This document shows, one piece after another, positions 52,314-61,348 of a stretch of 64,000 nt of DNA. Made by a program: the position numbers and the translations under genes. Numbering within the stretch: the first letter of the stretch is position 1; each line of letters opens with the position of its first letter. A model generated the notes under the pieces. That model was not told the origin of the DNA. It searched no databases and saw only the letters and a list, made by a program, of their open reading frames with translations. This DNA comes from Chryseobacterium luteum (GTDB lineage: Bacteria > Bacteroidota > Bacteroidia > Flavobacteriales > Weeksellaceae). Location: positions 1 to 64,000 of the forward strand of contig NZ_JPRO01000008.1 of NCBI RefSeq assembly GCF_000737785.1, in the 5' to 3' direction.

Positions 52314-54581
52314 ATGATGAAAAAAAAATTATTATTTCTGACAAGCCTTCTGCTTCTTTCCGGAACAGCCGTGGCTCAGCAGAATGCCTGGAGTAAAACC
52401 TCACAGAAAAACGTAAAAGAAACAAGAGAAAGAGGCATAAGAACTTCAGAATACCAATTGGTACATTTAAATACTGACGATCTGAAACATCAGCTTTCCT
52501 TGGCCCCGGACAGGAATCACCTTTCCTCAGAAAAAGGAATCCTTGTGAAGTTTCCCAATGATCAGGGAACATTTGATACCTATGAAGTATTTGAAGCATC
52601 TACAATGCACCCGGATTTACAGTCAAGATATTCTGATATACGATCTTATGTAGGACAAAAAGTAGGGGATCCTGCTACCAATATCAGATTTACTTATGAT
52701 CCGTATTTCGGACTGAATGCCGCAGTGAGGGGAATAAAAGGAATGTACTATATAGATTCATATTCCCAGGATAATAAAACCTATATAGTATATGACAGAA
52801 AGGATGCGGTTTCCCAAAGCCGTTTCAACTGTCTGTTTAAAGGAGATTCACCTTTAATTGATCTTGCTCCGGATGTACATGGTAAAACCGTTGTAGACGG
52901 GTTGATGCGTAAATACAGGCTGGCTATTACCACCACAACAGAATATACTGCTTATGCTGCCCAACAGGCTGGGGTAGGTTCCGGAACTAACGCGCAGAAA
53001 AAAGCAGCCGTACTTGCAGCAGTTAATTTAGCGGTAGCCCGACTTAACCAGGTATTTGAAAATGAAATTTCCGTGTCTTTACAGCTTATTGCCAATACAG
53101 ATCTGTTATTTTTCATTACTTCTGATACTTTTGATGCGTTAGATGCCTATCAGATGATCGATGAGAACGTTACAGTGACCAATAATGCGATCGATGTCAA
53201 TAATTATGACATCGGGCATGTATTTTTCCAGGCTTCGCAGGATAATGATAACGGCCTTGCTTATACTCCTGCGGTTTGCGGCAGTGTAAAGGCCGGAGGG
53301 GTTACAGGGTCTGCAGCTCCTGTAGGAGATCCTTTTGTCATTGATTATGTTGCGCACGAAATGGGACATCAGTTTGGAGCTAACCATACTCAAAATAATT
53401 CCTGTAACAGAAATGATGCGACCTCAATAGAACCGGGAAGTGCAAGTTCCATTATGGGGTACGCAGGAATCTGCTCTCCGAATGTACAGAACAACAGTGA
53501 CGCCTATTTCCATGCGGTAAGTATCCGCGAGATGTATACAAGAATTACCGGATCGGGCGGAAACTGCTCAGTCAATACAGCATCAGGAAACAATGAGCCT
53601 ACTGCGAATGCAGGACCTGATAAAACAATTCCAATGGGAACCCCATTTGCTTTAACAGGTGTGGGTTCTGATCCGGATGGCGATGCTATTACCTATAACT
53701 GGGAACAAATTGATGCCGGTGCGGCAACAATGCCTCCAAGACCTGCCAATGCCGTAGGTCCAATGTTCAGGTCAATGTGGGCGACAACATCTCCTACAAG
53801 ATACTTCCCAAAACTTTCAACAATTATTTCAGGATATGACGGAACGATTAACACCGCAACAAATCCTAAATCATGGGAAAAGCTTTCAACAGTAGCCAGA
53901 ACTTTAACTTTCTCATTCATGGTAAGAGATAACAGACCTATTGTTGGTGGACAGACAGGGCGCGATGACATCCAGCTCACTGTATCTGCCGCTGCCGGGC
54001 CGTTTACAGTAACTTCCCAGAATGCAGGGGGAGTTGTCTGGAATGCAGGAGCTCCTCAGACCATTACATGGAATGTAGCGAATACCAATGCTGCTCCCGT
54101 AAATACAGCAAATGTAACGATACTGCTTTCAAAAGACGGAGGACTTACATTCCCTTATACGCTGGTGGCCAGTACACCAAACAACGGGTCTTATGCGTTC
54201 AATGTTCCGGGAGGATTAGGAACGAGCTCAACAGCAAGAATAATGATCAAAGCGATTGATAATGTATTCTTGAATGTGAATACAACAAACTTTACCATCA
54301 ATTCTACATTAGGAACCAGCGAAACTGAAAAGGCTGAAGAAGGAATAAGAATTTATCCGAACCCTTCAAAAGGAATTTTCACCATCGAAACCGAAGCAGG
54401 CAATGGTATTTCGTACACGGTATATGCAATGGACGGAAAACTGGTTAATGCGACCAAAGAAGTAAAAGGAAGTAAGATTCGTGAAGAAGTTAATCTGTCC
54501 TATCTCCCTTCAGGTGTTTACATCGTTCAGGTAGATAAAGACGGTCAGAAAATTTCAAAGAAGCTGATCATTAAAAAATAA
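52314..54581 (+). CDS. Reprolysin-type zinc metalloprotease, T9SS type A cargo
   Basis: This 755-residue secreted protease has a signal peptide, a pro-region, and a metzincin catalytic domain with HEMGHQFGANH (about residue 350) and a Met-turn SIMGYAG (about 380). This matches the HExxHxxGxxH zinc-binding signature of the reprolysin family. Ig-like or PKD-like beta domains follow (about 430-660), then a type A T9SS sorting tail (IRIYPNPSKGIFTIET...SKKLIIKK). A second ATG at 52317 would shorten it by one residue. It is likely co-transcribed with the preceding lipoprotein. Confidence 0.9.
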   Translation: MMKKKLLFLTSLLLLSGTAVAQQNAWSKTSQKNVKETRERGIRTSEYQLVHLNTDDLKHQLSLAPDRNHLSSEKGILVKFPNDQGTFDTYEVFEASTMHPDLQSRYSDIRSYVGQKVGDPATNIRFTYDPYFGLNAAVRGIKGMYYIDSYSQDNKTYIVYDRKDAVSQSRFNCLFKGDSPLIDLAPDVHGKTVVDGLMRKYRLAITTTTEYTAYAAQQAGVGSGTNAQKKAAVLAAVNLAVARLNQVFENEISVSLQLIANTDLLFFITSDTFDALDAYQMIDENVTVTNNAIDVNNYDIGHVFFQASQDNDNGLAYTPAVCGSVKAGGVTGSAAPVGDPFVIDYVAHEMGHQFGANHTQNNSCNRNDATSIEPGSASSIMGYAGICSPNVQNNSDAYFHAVSIREMYTRITGSGGNCSVNTASGNNEPTANAGPDKTIPMGTPFALTGVGSDPDGDAITYNWEQIDAGAATMPPRPANAVGPMFRSMWATTSPTRYFPKLSTIISGYDGTINTATNPKSWEKLSTVARTLTFSFMVRDNRPIVGGQTGRDDIQLTVSAAAGPFTVTSQNAGGVVWNAGAPQTITWNVANTNAAPVNTANVTILLSKDGGLTFPYTLVASTPNNGSYAFNVPGGLGTSSTARIMIKAIDNVFLNVNTTNFTINSTLGTSETEKAEEGIRIYPNPSKGIFTIETEAGNGISYTVYAMDGKLVNATKEVKGSKIREEVNLSYLPSGVYIVQVDKDGQKISKKLIIKK

Positions 54582-54602
54582 TTCAGGCTTTTGACATAAA
54601 AG

Positions 54603-54639
54603 AAACCGTTCAATCGATATGATTGAACGGTTTTTTATT
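54603..54639 (+). terminator. Terminator after the metalloprotease gene
   Basis: AAACCGTTCAATC and GATTGAACGGTTT form a 13-bp stem with loop GATAT, then T run. It serves the plus-strand gene; prfC converges from the right. Confidence 0.92.
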
Positions 54640-54656
54640 CTTAATAGAATTTAATA

Positions 54657-56252
54657 CTAATCATTATTAAATTCACTGATAAAATGCAGCTTCACATTCG
54701 GGAATTTTTCCTGCGTCATATGAATGGTGAACGAAGAATCCGCCAAAAATACAAGCTGGTCATATTTATCTTTTGCAAGGAAACGCTGCTTTAATCTCGC
54801 AAATTCCTTAAACTCCTCAGATTTTTCATCCGCTTCCACCCAACATGCCTTATGCATCGAAAGAGGCTCATAGGTACATTTTGCACCATATTCATGCTCC
54901 AGACGGTACTGGATAACCTCATACTGAAGAGCACCCACAGTTCCGATGATCTTTCTGCCGTTCATTTCAAGGGTAAATAACTGGGCAACCCCTTCATCCA
55001 TCAGCTGATCGATACCTTTTGCTAATTGTTTAGCTTTAAGCGGATCACTGTTGTTGATATAACGGAAATGTTCCGGAGAAAAGCTTGGAACCCCTTTGAA
55101 ACTTAATTTTTCACCCCCCGTCAATGTATCACCAATCCTGAAGCTTCCTGTATCATGAAGGCCCACGATATCTCCGGGGAAACTTTCATCTACAACCTCT
55201 TTTTTGTCTGCGAAGAAAGCGTTCGGAGAAGAGAACTTCATTTTTTTGCCTTCTCTTACCAACAGATAATTTTCATTTCTTTTGAATGTCCCCGAAACAA
55301 TTTTTACGAAGGCAAGCCTGTCTCTGTGCTTCGGATCCATATTCGCATGGATTTTGAAAACGAATCCTGTAAAATTATTTTCTTCCGGTTTTACAAGACG
55401 TATATCACTTTCTTTCGGCTGTGGCATCGGCGCAATTTCAATAAATGCATCCAGTAATTCACGTACTCCGAAATTATTTAAGGCTGAACCAAAGAAAACC
55501 GGCTGTAAATCACCGTTCATATACTCCTCACGGTTGAATTCAGGATAGACTGACTGGACAAGCTCAAGCTCATCCCTCAGGTTTTGGGCTGCTTTTTCAC
55601 CGATCACCTCATCTATCGAAGGATCATTGATATCATCAAACTTAACCGCTTCACCTACCCTCTGTTTCTTTTCTTCCAGGAACAGCTGGATATTGTTTTC
55701 CCAGATATTATAAATTCCCTGGAAATCACTTCCCATACCGATGGGAATAGATAACGGAACCACTCTTAATCCCAATTTCTGTTCAACCTCATCCAAAAGA
55801 TCAAACGCATCCTTACCCTCACGGTCAAGCTTATTGATGAAAACAAGCATAGGGATGTTTCTCATCCTGCAGACTTTTACCAGTTTTTCAGTCTGTTCCT
55901 CAACCCCTTTTGCAACGTCAATCACAACGATTACAGAATCTACAGCCGTTAAAGTTCTGTACGTGTCTTCAGCAAAATCCTTGTGACCAGGCGTATCCAG
56001 AATGTTGATTTTGTGGTCTCTGTATTCAAAGGCCAATACGGAAGTCGCAACGGAGATTCCTCTCTGTCTTTCGATTTCCATAAAGTCGGAGGTAGCTCCT
56101 TTTTTTATTTTGTTGGACTTTACCGCACCGGCTTCCTGGATCGCTCCTCCGAAAAGAAGCAGCTTTTCTGTAAGCGTCGTTTTTCCGGCATCCGGGTGGG
56201 AAATGATCCCGAAAGTCTTTCTTTTTTGTATTTCTTTGATTAAGTCTGACAT
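54657..56252 (-). CDS. prfC: Peptide chain release factor 3
   Basis: This 531-residue GTPase recycles RF1/RF2 from the ribosome. It has G1 SHPDAGKTTLTEKL (about residues 18-31), G2 RGISVATS, G3 DTPGHKDFAEDTYRTL (about 83-98), and G4 INKLDREGKD. C-terminal domains include ALQYEVIQYRLEHEYGAK. Length and order match E. coli RF3. It converges with the metalloprotease gene, whose terminator lies just beyond its stop. It is monocistronic by position. Confidence 0.95.
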   Translation of the reverse strand: MSDLIKEIQKRKTFGIISHPDAGKTTLTEKLLLFGGAIQEAGAVKSNKIKKGATSDFMEIERQRGISVATSVLAFEYRDHKINILDTPGHKDFAEDTYRTLTAVDSVIVVIDVAKGVEEQTEKLVKVCRMRNIPMLVFINKLDREGKDAFDLLDEVEQKLGLRVVPLSIPIGMGSDFQGIYNIWENNIQLFLEEKKQRVGEAVKFDDINDPSIDEVIGEKAAQNLRDELELVQSVYPEFNREEYMNGDLQPVFFGSALNNFGVRELLDAFIEIAPMPQPKESDIRLVKPEENNFTGFVFKIHANMDPKHRDRLAFVKIVSGTFKRNENYLLVREGKKMKFSSPNAFFADKKEVVDESFPGDIVGLHDTGSFRIGDTLTGGEKLSFKGVPSFSPEHFRYINNSDPLKAKQLAKGIDQLMDEGVAQLFTLEMNGRKIIGTVGALQYEVIQYRLEHEYGAKCTYEPLSMHKACWVEADEKSEEFKEFARLKQRFLAKDKYDQLVFLADSSFTIHMTQEKFPNVKLHFISEFNND

Positions 56253-56420
56253 AGTGTATTTTGAAGTTGCAAAAATCGGGATTTTTTATGAGGTTTCAAA
56301 TAATTTGCAGGAATAAATGGATGATAGTTTGGTTTATGACAGAATACATAAGCCGGCAACCTTCCGGGCAAAGTTACTGAGACTGAAAAATGGCCCGTTT
56401 TATTTGAACTAAAATCTAAG

Positions 56421-57053
56421 TTATTCAGATATCTTTTTGTTCTCTGTCAAATGACTTTCCAGATTGTACTGTTCGGCCGTGCGCTGTCCTATTTTAAGTT
56501 CCGGACGGAAGGTTTGGATGCCGTTCAGAAAATGGCGGTACAGTTCAAATTTGTTTTTGATGCTGAAAGAATTGTTATCCAGATCAATACTTTCTTCCTT
56601 AATCTGACCCGTTTTGTCTTTTTTAAAGATCCTCAGTGTTATTCTGAAAGAAGGCTGGGAATGAATTCTGTGGCTGATGTCAGGCAAATATACATCGTTG
56701 GAGTGATGCAGGTCAGCATACAGTGTTTGGTGAATCATTTCATTCCGTATATTATAAACAGATACACCTTTTTCATCAACGATGATTCGCCGGAAATACT
56801 TCTTTTTGAAATTAACCATTAAGTAAATCAAAAAAAGGCAGCATAAAACGAGGCAGGCTTCAGCAAAAATAAGAATGAAAAAATGTAAGGCTCTGTATTC
56901 CATGTTATTCATAAAACCAGATCCGGAAATTTCACGGAAAATAAAAAATATAACGACCGCTACCGAAATAATGACCAGCCAGATCAGGCTCCCGGCTAAA
57001 TACATCAATGGCCGGTTGATCTTGGATTCCATTACTTTAAATTTCTCTTTCAT
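56421..57053 (-). CDS. Hypothetical two-helix membrane protein
   Basis: I do not recognise this protein of about 210 residues (from ATG 57053). Two hydrophobic helices (PLMYLAGSLIWLVIISVAVVIFF and HFFILIFAEACLVLCCLFLIY) precede a cytosolic beta-rich domain (RRIIVDEKGVSVYN...LRIFKKDK...) and a polar tail. An in-frame ATG at 57179 would add an unusual 42-residue stretch; the shorter start is preferred because the two helices follow it directly, although no clear promoter supports either. It may be a membrane-bound PH-like domain protein, though unproven. Confidence 0.6.
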   Translation of the reverse strand: MKEKFKVMESKINRPLMYLAGSLIWLVIISVAVVIFFIFREISGSGFMNNMEYRALHFFILIFAEACLVLCCLFLIYLMVNFKKKYFRRIIVDEKGVSVYNIRNEMIHQTLYADLHHSNDVYLPDISHRIHSQPSFRITLRIFKKDKTGQIKEESIDLDNNSFSIKNKFELYRHFLNGIQTFRPELKIGQRTAEQYNLESHLTENKKISE

Positions 57054-57230
57054 ACAGAAGGGTTGAAATAAAATACAAGCCACAAAATAAGTCCACAACT
57101 TAAAAGCGCAGCTGATATGATGATTAAAAATAAATACCTGCATTTTCCTGTTCACTGGAAAAGTCTTTTCAAGGCTCATTTTTTGCAGTGATTCGGATGA
57201 ATAGGCGAAAATAAGTATTTCCTTTTTTAG

Positions 57231-57261
57231 TTGCTCAAGGCTTTCAAAAAAATTATCTTTG
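57231..57261 (+). promoter_or_regulatory. Promoter of the CPBP protease gene
   Basis: TTG (57231-57233) and TATCTTTG (57254-57261) are 20 bp apart; the ATG is 28 bp further. Confidence 0.7.
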
Positions 57262-57289
57262 TTTTTATAAATTTTTTACAGAGAAAAGC

Positions 57290-58120
57290 ATGGAAAATAG
57301 CAGGTATCCGAAGTTTACCTTCACATGGATCGGCGGTATTGTTTTAGTGTCAGGGTTATTCATAGGAACAGTGGCTGTTTCTTTTTTCGGAAGTTTCTGG
57401 AAAATAGCTTTCAGGGAAAACCTAGAACTGAAAGACTGGTTTATGATGCTGACCAATGCAGCAGGTTTTTTGACGGCTATTGCTTTCTTCGATTTTTTTA
57501 TCGTCAGACCTTCAACCGGAAAAAAACTGAACTTCAACTTTTCTCCAACCAATTTATATACCTATCTCCTGGTATTTCCTATGATGATAGGCATGATGCT
57601 GATCTCGGAATTCATCACGTCTCTTATCCCTGTCACAGGGCCATTCTGGGGAAAGTACTACGAATATTTCTCCCAGCTTATGGAGCAGCTGACCTTTGAA
57701 CCGGTCATTATGATCATCATGACTGTGATCATGGCACCTATCTTTGAAGAGATTATTTTCAGGGGAATTATCCAGAAAGGGCTGATCAATAAAGGAGTAG
57801 ATCCACGGAGAGCCATTTTTTATGCCTCTGTTATCTTTGGGCTGGTCCACGGAAATCCGTGGCAGTTTGTAGGAGCGGTATTGCTGGGTTGTGTATTGGG
57901 CCTTGTCTATCATAAAACAAAATCCCTGCTGCTGCCAATGCTGTTGCATGGGTTCAATAACCTGTGTTCCTCATTGCTGGTTACTTATACCAAAAGTGAA
58001 AGCTTTGCAGACGCTTTCAAAATTTCCGAATGGGTTATTCTGGCCGTTGGAATTGTACTTTTTTCTCTGTTCTTCTATCTTTTTACGAAAAAGAACAAAA
58101 TACATTACACTGAAATTTAA
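57290..58120 (+). CDS. CPBP family intramembrane metalloprotease
   Basis: The 276-residue membrane protein has the CAAX-protease/bacteriocin-processing signatures: EEIIFRG (motif 1, about residue 158), FGLVHG (motif 2) and LLHGFNNL (motif 3), with about seven membrane spans. The two Glu and His residues bind zinc at a site within the membrane. The family includes CAAX prenyl endopeptidases and immunity proteins for bacteriocins. Substrate unknown. The next gene lies 70 bp downstream on the same strand. Confidence 0.9.
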   Translation: MENSRYPKFTFTWIGGIVLVSGLFIGTVAVSFFGSFWKIAFRENLELKDWFMMLTNAAGFLTAIAFFDFFIVRPSTGKKLNFNFSPTNLYTYLLVFPMMIGMMLISEFITSLIPVTGPFWGKYYEYFSQLMEQLTFEPVIMIIMTVIMAPIFEEIIFRGIIQKGLINKGVDPRRAIFYASVIFGLVHGNPWQFVGAVLLGCVLGLVYHKTKSLLLPMLLHGFNNLCSSLLVTYTKSESFADAFKISEWVILAVGIVLFSLFFYLFTKKNKIHYTEI

Positions 58121-58190
58121 TAAGAAACTAATAAGGTTGGCCGTAAATAATATACGGGCAAAAATGAATTGAGCAAAAATGAATATAAAT

Positions 58191-58766
58191 ATGGAATTAT
58201 TGGTTGCCACGCACAACGAACATAAAAAAGAAGAGATCCAGCAGATCCTGGGGAATCATTTTACAGTAAAAAGCCTTACCGATTATAATATTCATGAAGA
58301 AATTGTAGAAGATGGTGATTCCTTCAATGCCAACGCCCTGATCAAAGCGAAATACTGTTTTGAAAAAACCGGAATTCCAAGCTTAGGGGACGACAGCGGT
58401 CTGGCTGTGGAAGCTTTGGATGGCAGACCCGGAATTTTTTCCGCACGCTATGCAGGCGACCATGATTTTGCTAAAAATATCGAAAAGGTTTTAAGTGAAT
58501 TGAAAGATCAGGAAAACAGAAAAGCCTATTTCATTACCGTTCTATGCTATTATGATGAAAATGGCGCCCGCTATTTTGAAGGCCGGGTTTACGGAAATTT
58601 GCTCACGGAAAATAAAGGGCATAAAGGCTTTGGATATGATCCCATCTTTGTCCCTGAAGGATATGACAGGACTTTTGCAGAAATGAATCCTGAAGATAAA
58701 AACAAGATAAGCCACCGCAAGCAGGCATTGGACCTGTTCCTGGACTTCTTAAAAGTAAATGAATAA
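58191..58766 (+). CDS. rdgB: RdgB/HAM1 family non-canonical purine NTP pyrophosphatase
   Basis: The 191-residue enzyme removes ITP, XTP and dITP by hydrolysis to NMP and pyrophosphate. It has the family start MELLVATHNEHKKEEI (nucleotide binding), SLGDDSGLAVEALDGRPGIFSARYAG (about residues 62-90) and KGFGYDPIFVPEGYDRTFAEM near residue 145. A longer start at 58179 would add four residues; the conserved N-terminus begins at 58191. It lies between the CPBP protease and the RNase Z operon. Confidence 0.93.
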   Translation: MELLVATHNEHKKEEIQQILGNHFTVKSLTDYNIHEEIVEDGDSFNANALIKAKYCFEKTGIPSLGDDSGLAVEALDGRPGIFSARYAGDHDFAKNIEKVLSELKDQENRKAYFITVLCYYDENGARYFEGRVYGNLLTENKGHKGFGYDPIFVPEGYDRTFAEMNPEDKNKISHRKQALDLFLDFLKVNE

Positions 58767-58828
58767 TTAATTCTATGTCAGTCTGTATTTAAACTTACAT
58801 TCAAAAGATAGGTTTAAATTTTCTGTCG

Positions 58829-58836
58829 TACATTTG
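58829..58836 (+). promoter_or_regulatory. Promoter -7 box of the RNase Z operon
   Basis: TACATTTG fits TAnnTTTG and lies 18 bp before the TTG start. No TTG -33 element is seen. Confidence 0.55.
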
Positions 58837-58854
58837 TTACAATAAACTATTGAT

Positions 58855-59769
58855 TTGAGTACTTATTTAACGATATTAGGCTTTAATTCAGCTATTCCGA
58901 CCATTAATTCCTCACCCACGGCCCAGCTGCTGGAAATGGAAGAAAGACATTTTCTGATCGATTGCGGAGAAGGAACCCAGGTACAGCTGAGAAAAGCAAA
59001 AGCGAGATTTTCAAAGATCAATCATATCTTTATATCGCATCTCCATGGAGACCATTGTTTCGGTCTTCCCGGTCTTATTGCCTCTTTCCGTTTGCTTGGA
59101 AGGGATACCCCGCTTCATGTTTACGGTCCGAAAGGAATCAAAAAAATGCTCGAAACCATCTTTACAATTACGGAAACGCACCGTGGTTTTGAAGTCGTTT
59201 ACCACGAGCTGGATAAAGACTATTCCGAAAAAATCTATGAAGACAGCAGGGTAGAAGTATATACCATTCCTTTAGATCACAGGATATACTGTAACGGGTA
59301 TCTTTTTAAAGAAAAACTTAAAGACAGACACCTGAATATGAAGGAAATCGCCAAATACAGCGAAATAGAAACCTGCGACTACCACAATATAAAAGCAGGA
59401 AAAGATGTCATACTGAGTGATGGTTATGTCCTCAGAAATGAAGTGCTGACCCTGGACCCGGCACCTCCTGTTTCCTACGCTTTCTGCAGCGATACCCGGT
59501 ATCTTGAAACAGTGCTCCCGATCATTAAAAATGTAACGGTTCTGTACCACGAATCCACCTTCCTTCACGATCTGAAAGAAATGGCAGACTATACCGGACA
59601 TTCGACGGCTTTGGAAGCGGCAATGATCGCCCAGAAAGCGGAAGTCGGCAAACTGATCCTGGGACATTTTTCAAACAGATATGCAGATCTTACTGTATTT
59701 ACCGATGAGGCCAGAAATGTTTTTCCCAATACCTTCCTGCCAAAAGCATTGGAGAGCGTAAAAATTTAA
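58855..59769 (+). CDS. rnz: Ribonuclease Z
   Basis: This 304-residue tRNA 3'-processing endonuclease is of the metallo-beta-lactamase fold. Its zinc motif is ISHLHGDHCFGLPG (HxHxDH), followed by FCSDTRY, YHESTFLHD and the C-terminal GHFSNRY histidines. Length is normal for the homodimeric short form. The start codon is TTG 58855; no ATG precedes the conserved STYLTILGFNSAIP. Two further genes follow in tight spacing (7 and 12 bp), forming an operon. Confidence 0.93.
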   Translation: MSTYLTILGFNSAIPTINSSPTAQLLEMEERHFLIDCGEGTQVQLRKAKARFSKINHIFISHLHGDHCFGLPGLIASFRLLGRDTPLHVYGPKGIKKMLETIFTITETHRGFEVVYHELDKDYSEKIYEDSRVEVYTIPLDHRIYCNGYLFKEKLKDRHLNMKEIAKYSEIETCDYHNIKAGKDVILSDGYVLRNEVLTLDPAPPVSYAFCSDTRYLETVLPIIKNVTVLYHESTFLHDLKEMADYTGHSTALEAAMIAQKAEVGKLILGHFSNRYADLTVFTDEARNVFPNTFLPKALESVKI

Positions 59770-59776
59770 AACCTGT

Positions 59777-60547
59777 ATGCTTAATTTTGAAGAATTGAAA
59801 AGCTTTTTGAATGAAAAAGCAGATCAGTACAACAGCCCAGACTTCATTGCAGATGATCCCATACAGATCCCACACCGTTTTACTGTAAAGCAGGATATAG
59901 AAATTGCAGGTTTTCTGGCCGCCACTATTTCATGGGGAAACCGGAAGTCAATCATCAGATCTGCCGACAAAATGCTTGATATCATGGGGAATTCTCCGTA
60001 TGATTTTGTGTTGAATTATTCTGAAAAAGACCTGGAGATCCTTCAGGACAAAAGTATCCACAGAACCTTTAACGGTCAGGATTTTGTTTATTTCATCAGA
60101 CAGTTCAATAAAGTTTATAAAGACAATGAAAGTCTGGAAAATTTATTTACAGTAAATGATCAGGAAACTAATTTTCAGCATGCTATTGAAAGATTCAGGA
60201 ACAGTTTTCTGGAACCGGAGAAGCACAGAAGCCACAAACACATCAGCTCGCCTTATAAAAATTCTTCCTCCAAAAGAATCATTATGTTTCTGCGCTGGAT
60301 GGTGCGTAAGGACAAACGTGGCGTAGATTTTGGTATTTGGGAAGGTATAGATCAGAAAAACCTCTCAATCCCGTTAGATGTACATACAGGAAATATTTCC
60401 AGAAAACTAGGCTTGGTTTCCAGAACACAGAATGACTGGAAAACCGTGGAAGAGCTGGATGCAGCCATTAGAAAATTTGACGAAAATGATCCGGCTAAGT
60501 ATGATTTCGCATTATTTGGGCTTGGAGTCACCAAAGAACTCTTATAA
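59777..60547 (+). CDS. TIGR02757-type conserved protein
   Basis: This 256-residue protein matches a conserved bacterial family (TIGR02757) without known function. Signatures seen are QIPHRFTVKQDIEIAGFLAATISWGNR, IMFLRWMVRKDKRGVDFGIWEGI and LDVHTGNISRKLGLVSR. It is cytoplasmic with no signal. It starts 7 bp after rnz, so it is likely co-translated. An RNA- or DNA-related role is possible but not supported by sequence. Confidence 0.85.
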   Translation: MLNFEELKSFLNEKADQYNSPDFIADDPIQIPHRFTVKQDIEIAGFLAATISWGNRKSIIRSADKMLDIMGNSPYDFVLNYSEKDLEILQDKSIHRTFNGQDFVYFIRQFNKVYKDNESLENLFTVNDQETNFQHAIERFRNSFLEPEKHRSHKHISSPYKNSSSKRIIMFLRWMVRKDKRGVDFGIWEGIDQKNLSIPLDVHTGNISRKLGLVSRTQNDWKTVEELDAAIRKFDENDPAKYDFALFGLGVTKELL

Positions 60548-60559
60548 CTTATAGAAAGG

Positions 60560-61111
60560 ATGGAAAAAGAAAAAGAAAAGACAGAAGTTTTAGAAAAAAT
60601 TGCGAACGGTATTACATGGTGGGTAGGTTCTATTCCTTCGCTTATCGTTCATACCTTATTCTTTATCACATCATTTCTTTTACCGATGCTCAATCTTGTT
60701 GAGTTCGATAAGATGCTTCTGATTCTTACAACAGTGGTTTCGCTGGAGGCTATCTATCTGGCTATTTTTATCCAGATGTCCGTCAACAAGAGTCACGAGA
60801 AAATTGAAGATATCCAGGAAGATATTGAAGAGATCAGCGAGGACATTGAAGACATCCAGGAAGATATTGAGGAGATCAGTGAAGACATCGAAGAGATCAG
60901 CGAGGATATCGAGGAAATCAATGAAGATATTGAGGATATTCAGGAAGATATTGAAGAGATTAATGAAGACGAAGATGATGAAGACCATAATGAAAGGGCT
61001 AAGAACGTCATTCTGAAAAGCAATGTAAGTTCCAATAAAAATGAGATTAAAGCTCTGAAAGATATTATCAGCCAGTTAAAAACAGAAATAGAACAGCTGA
61101 AAAAGGAGTAA
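60560..61111 (+). CDS. Membrane protein with perfect-heptad acidic coiled coil
   Basis: The 183-residue product has an N-terminal membrane region with two helices (about residues 12-75: WWVGSIPSLIVHTLFF and LLILTTVVSLEAIYLAIFI), similar in layout to DUF1003 proteins. Residues 87-135 are seven uninterrupted 7-residue repeats EDIEE(I)S/N/Q with Ile at every a and d position, a strongly acidic coiled coil. A basic C-terminal helix follows. The DNA (60818-60964) is a 21-bp tandem repeat. It is the last gene of the RNase Z operon, 12 bp after its neighbour. Function unknown. Confidence 0.75.
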   Translation: MEKEKEKTEVLEKIANGITWWVGSIPSLIVHTLFFITSFLLPMLNLVEFDKMLLILTTVVSLEAIYLAIFIQMSVNKSHEKIEDIQEDIEEISEDIEDIQEDIEEISEDIEEISEDIEEINEDIEDIQEDIEEINEDEDDEDHNERAKNVILKSNVSSNKNEIKALKDIISQLKTEIEQLKKE

Positions 61112-61152
61112 CGAAACAGCTTTAATTATCATTGATAATTTTCTTAAAAAAC

Positions 61153-61190
61153 AAAAGCAGACCGTATACATCACAGGTCTGCTTTTTTAT
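61153..61190 (+). terminator. Terminator of the RNase Z operon
   Basis: AAAAGCAGACC and GGTCTGCTTTT form an 11-bp stem, then T run. Confidence 0.9.
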
Positions 61191-61324
61191 GCTGATTTAC
61201 AAGTTGAGAATTAAACCCTACTAATTTTGTGGAATATGTAATTATAAAATAGATTTATTGTGAATGCATGTGGTAAATTATTTGTATCTGCTGGAAAAAA
61301 TATGGTTTTTACTAATATTTTTGC

Positions 61325-61332
61325 TACATTTG
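61325..61332 (+). promoter_or_regulatory. Promoter -7 box of the anchor-L protein
   Basis: TACATTTG fits TAnnTTTG and lies 16 bp before the ATG. No -33 TTG is seen at the expected distance. Confidence 0.5.
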
Positions 61333-61348
61333 AACAAACAAAAATAAA

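Noticed and set aside
60680..60988. Antisense frame over the heptad repeat
   Set aside because: It mirrors the 21-bp tandem repeat on the other strand and gives repetitive Ile/Asp/Phe nonsense.
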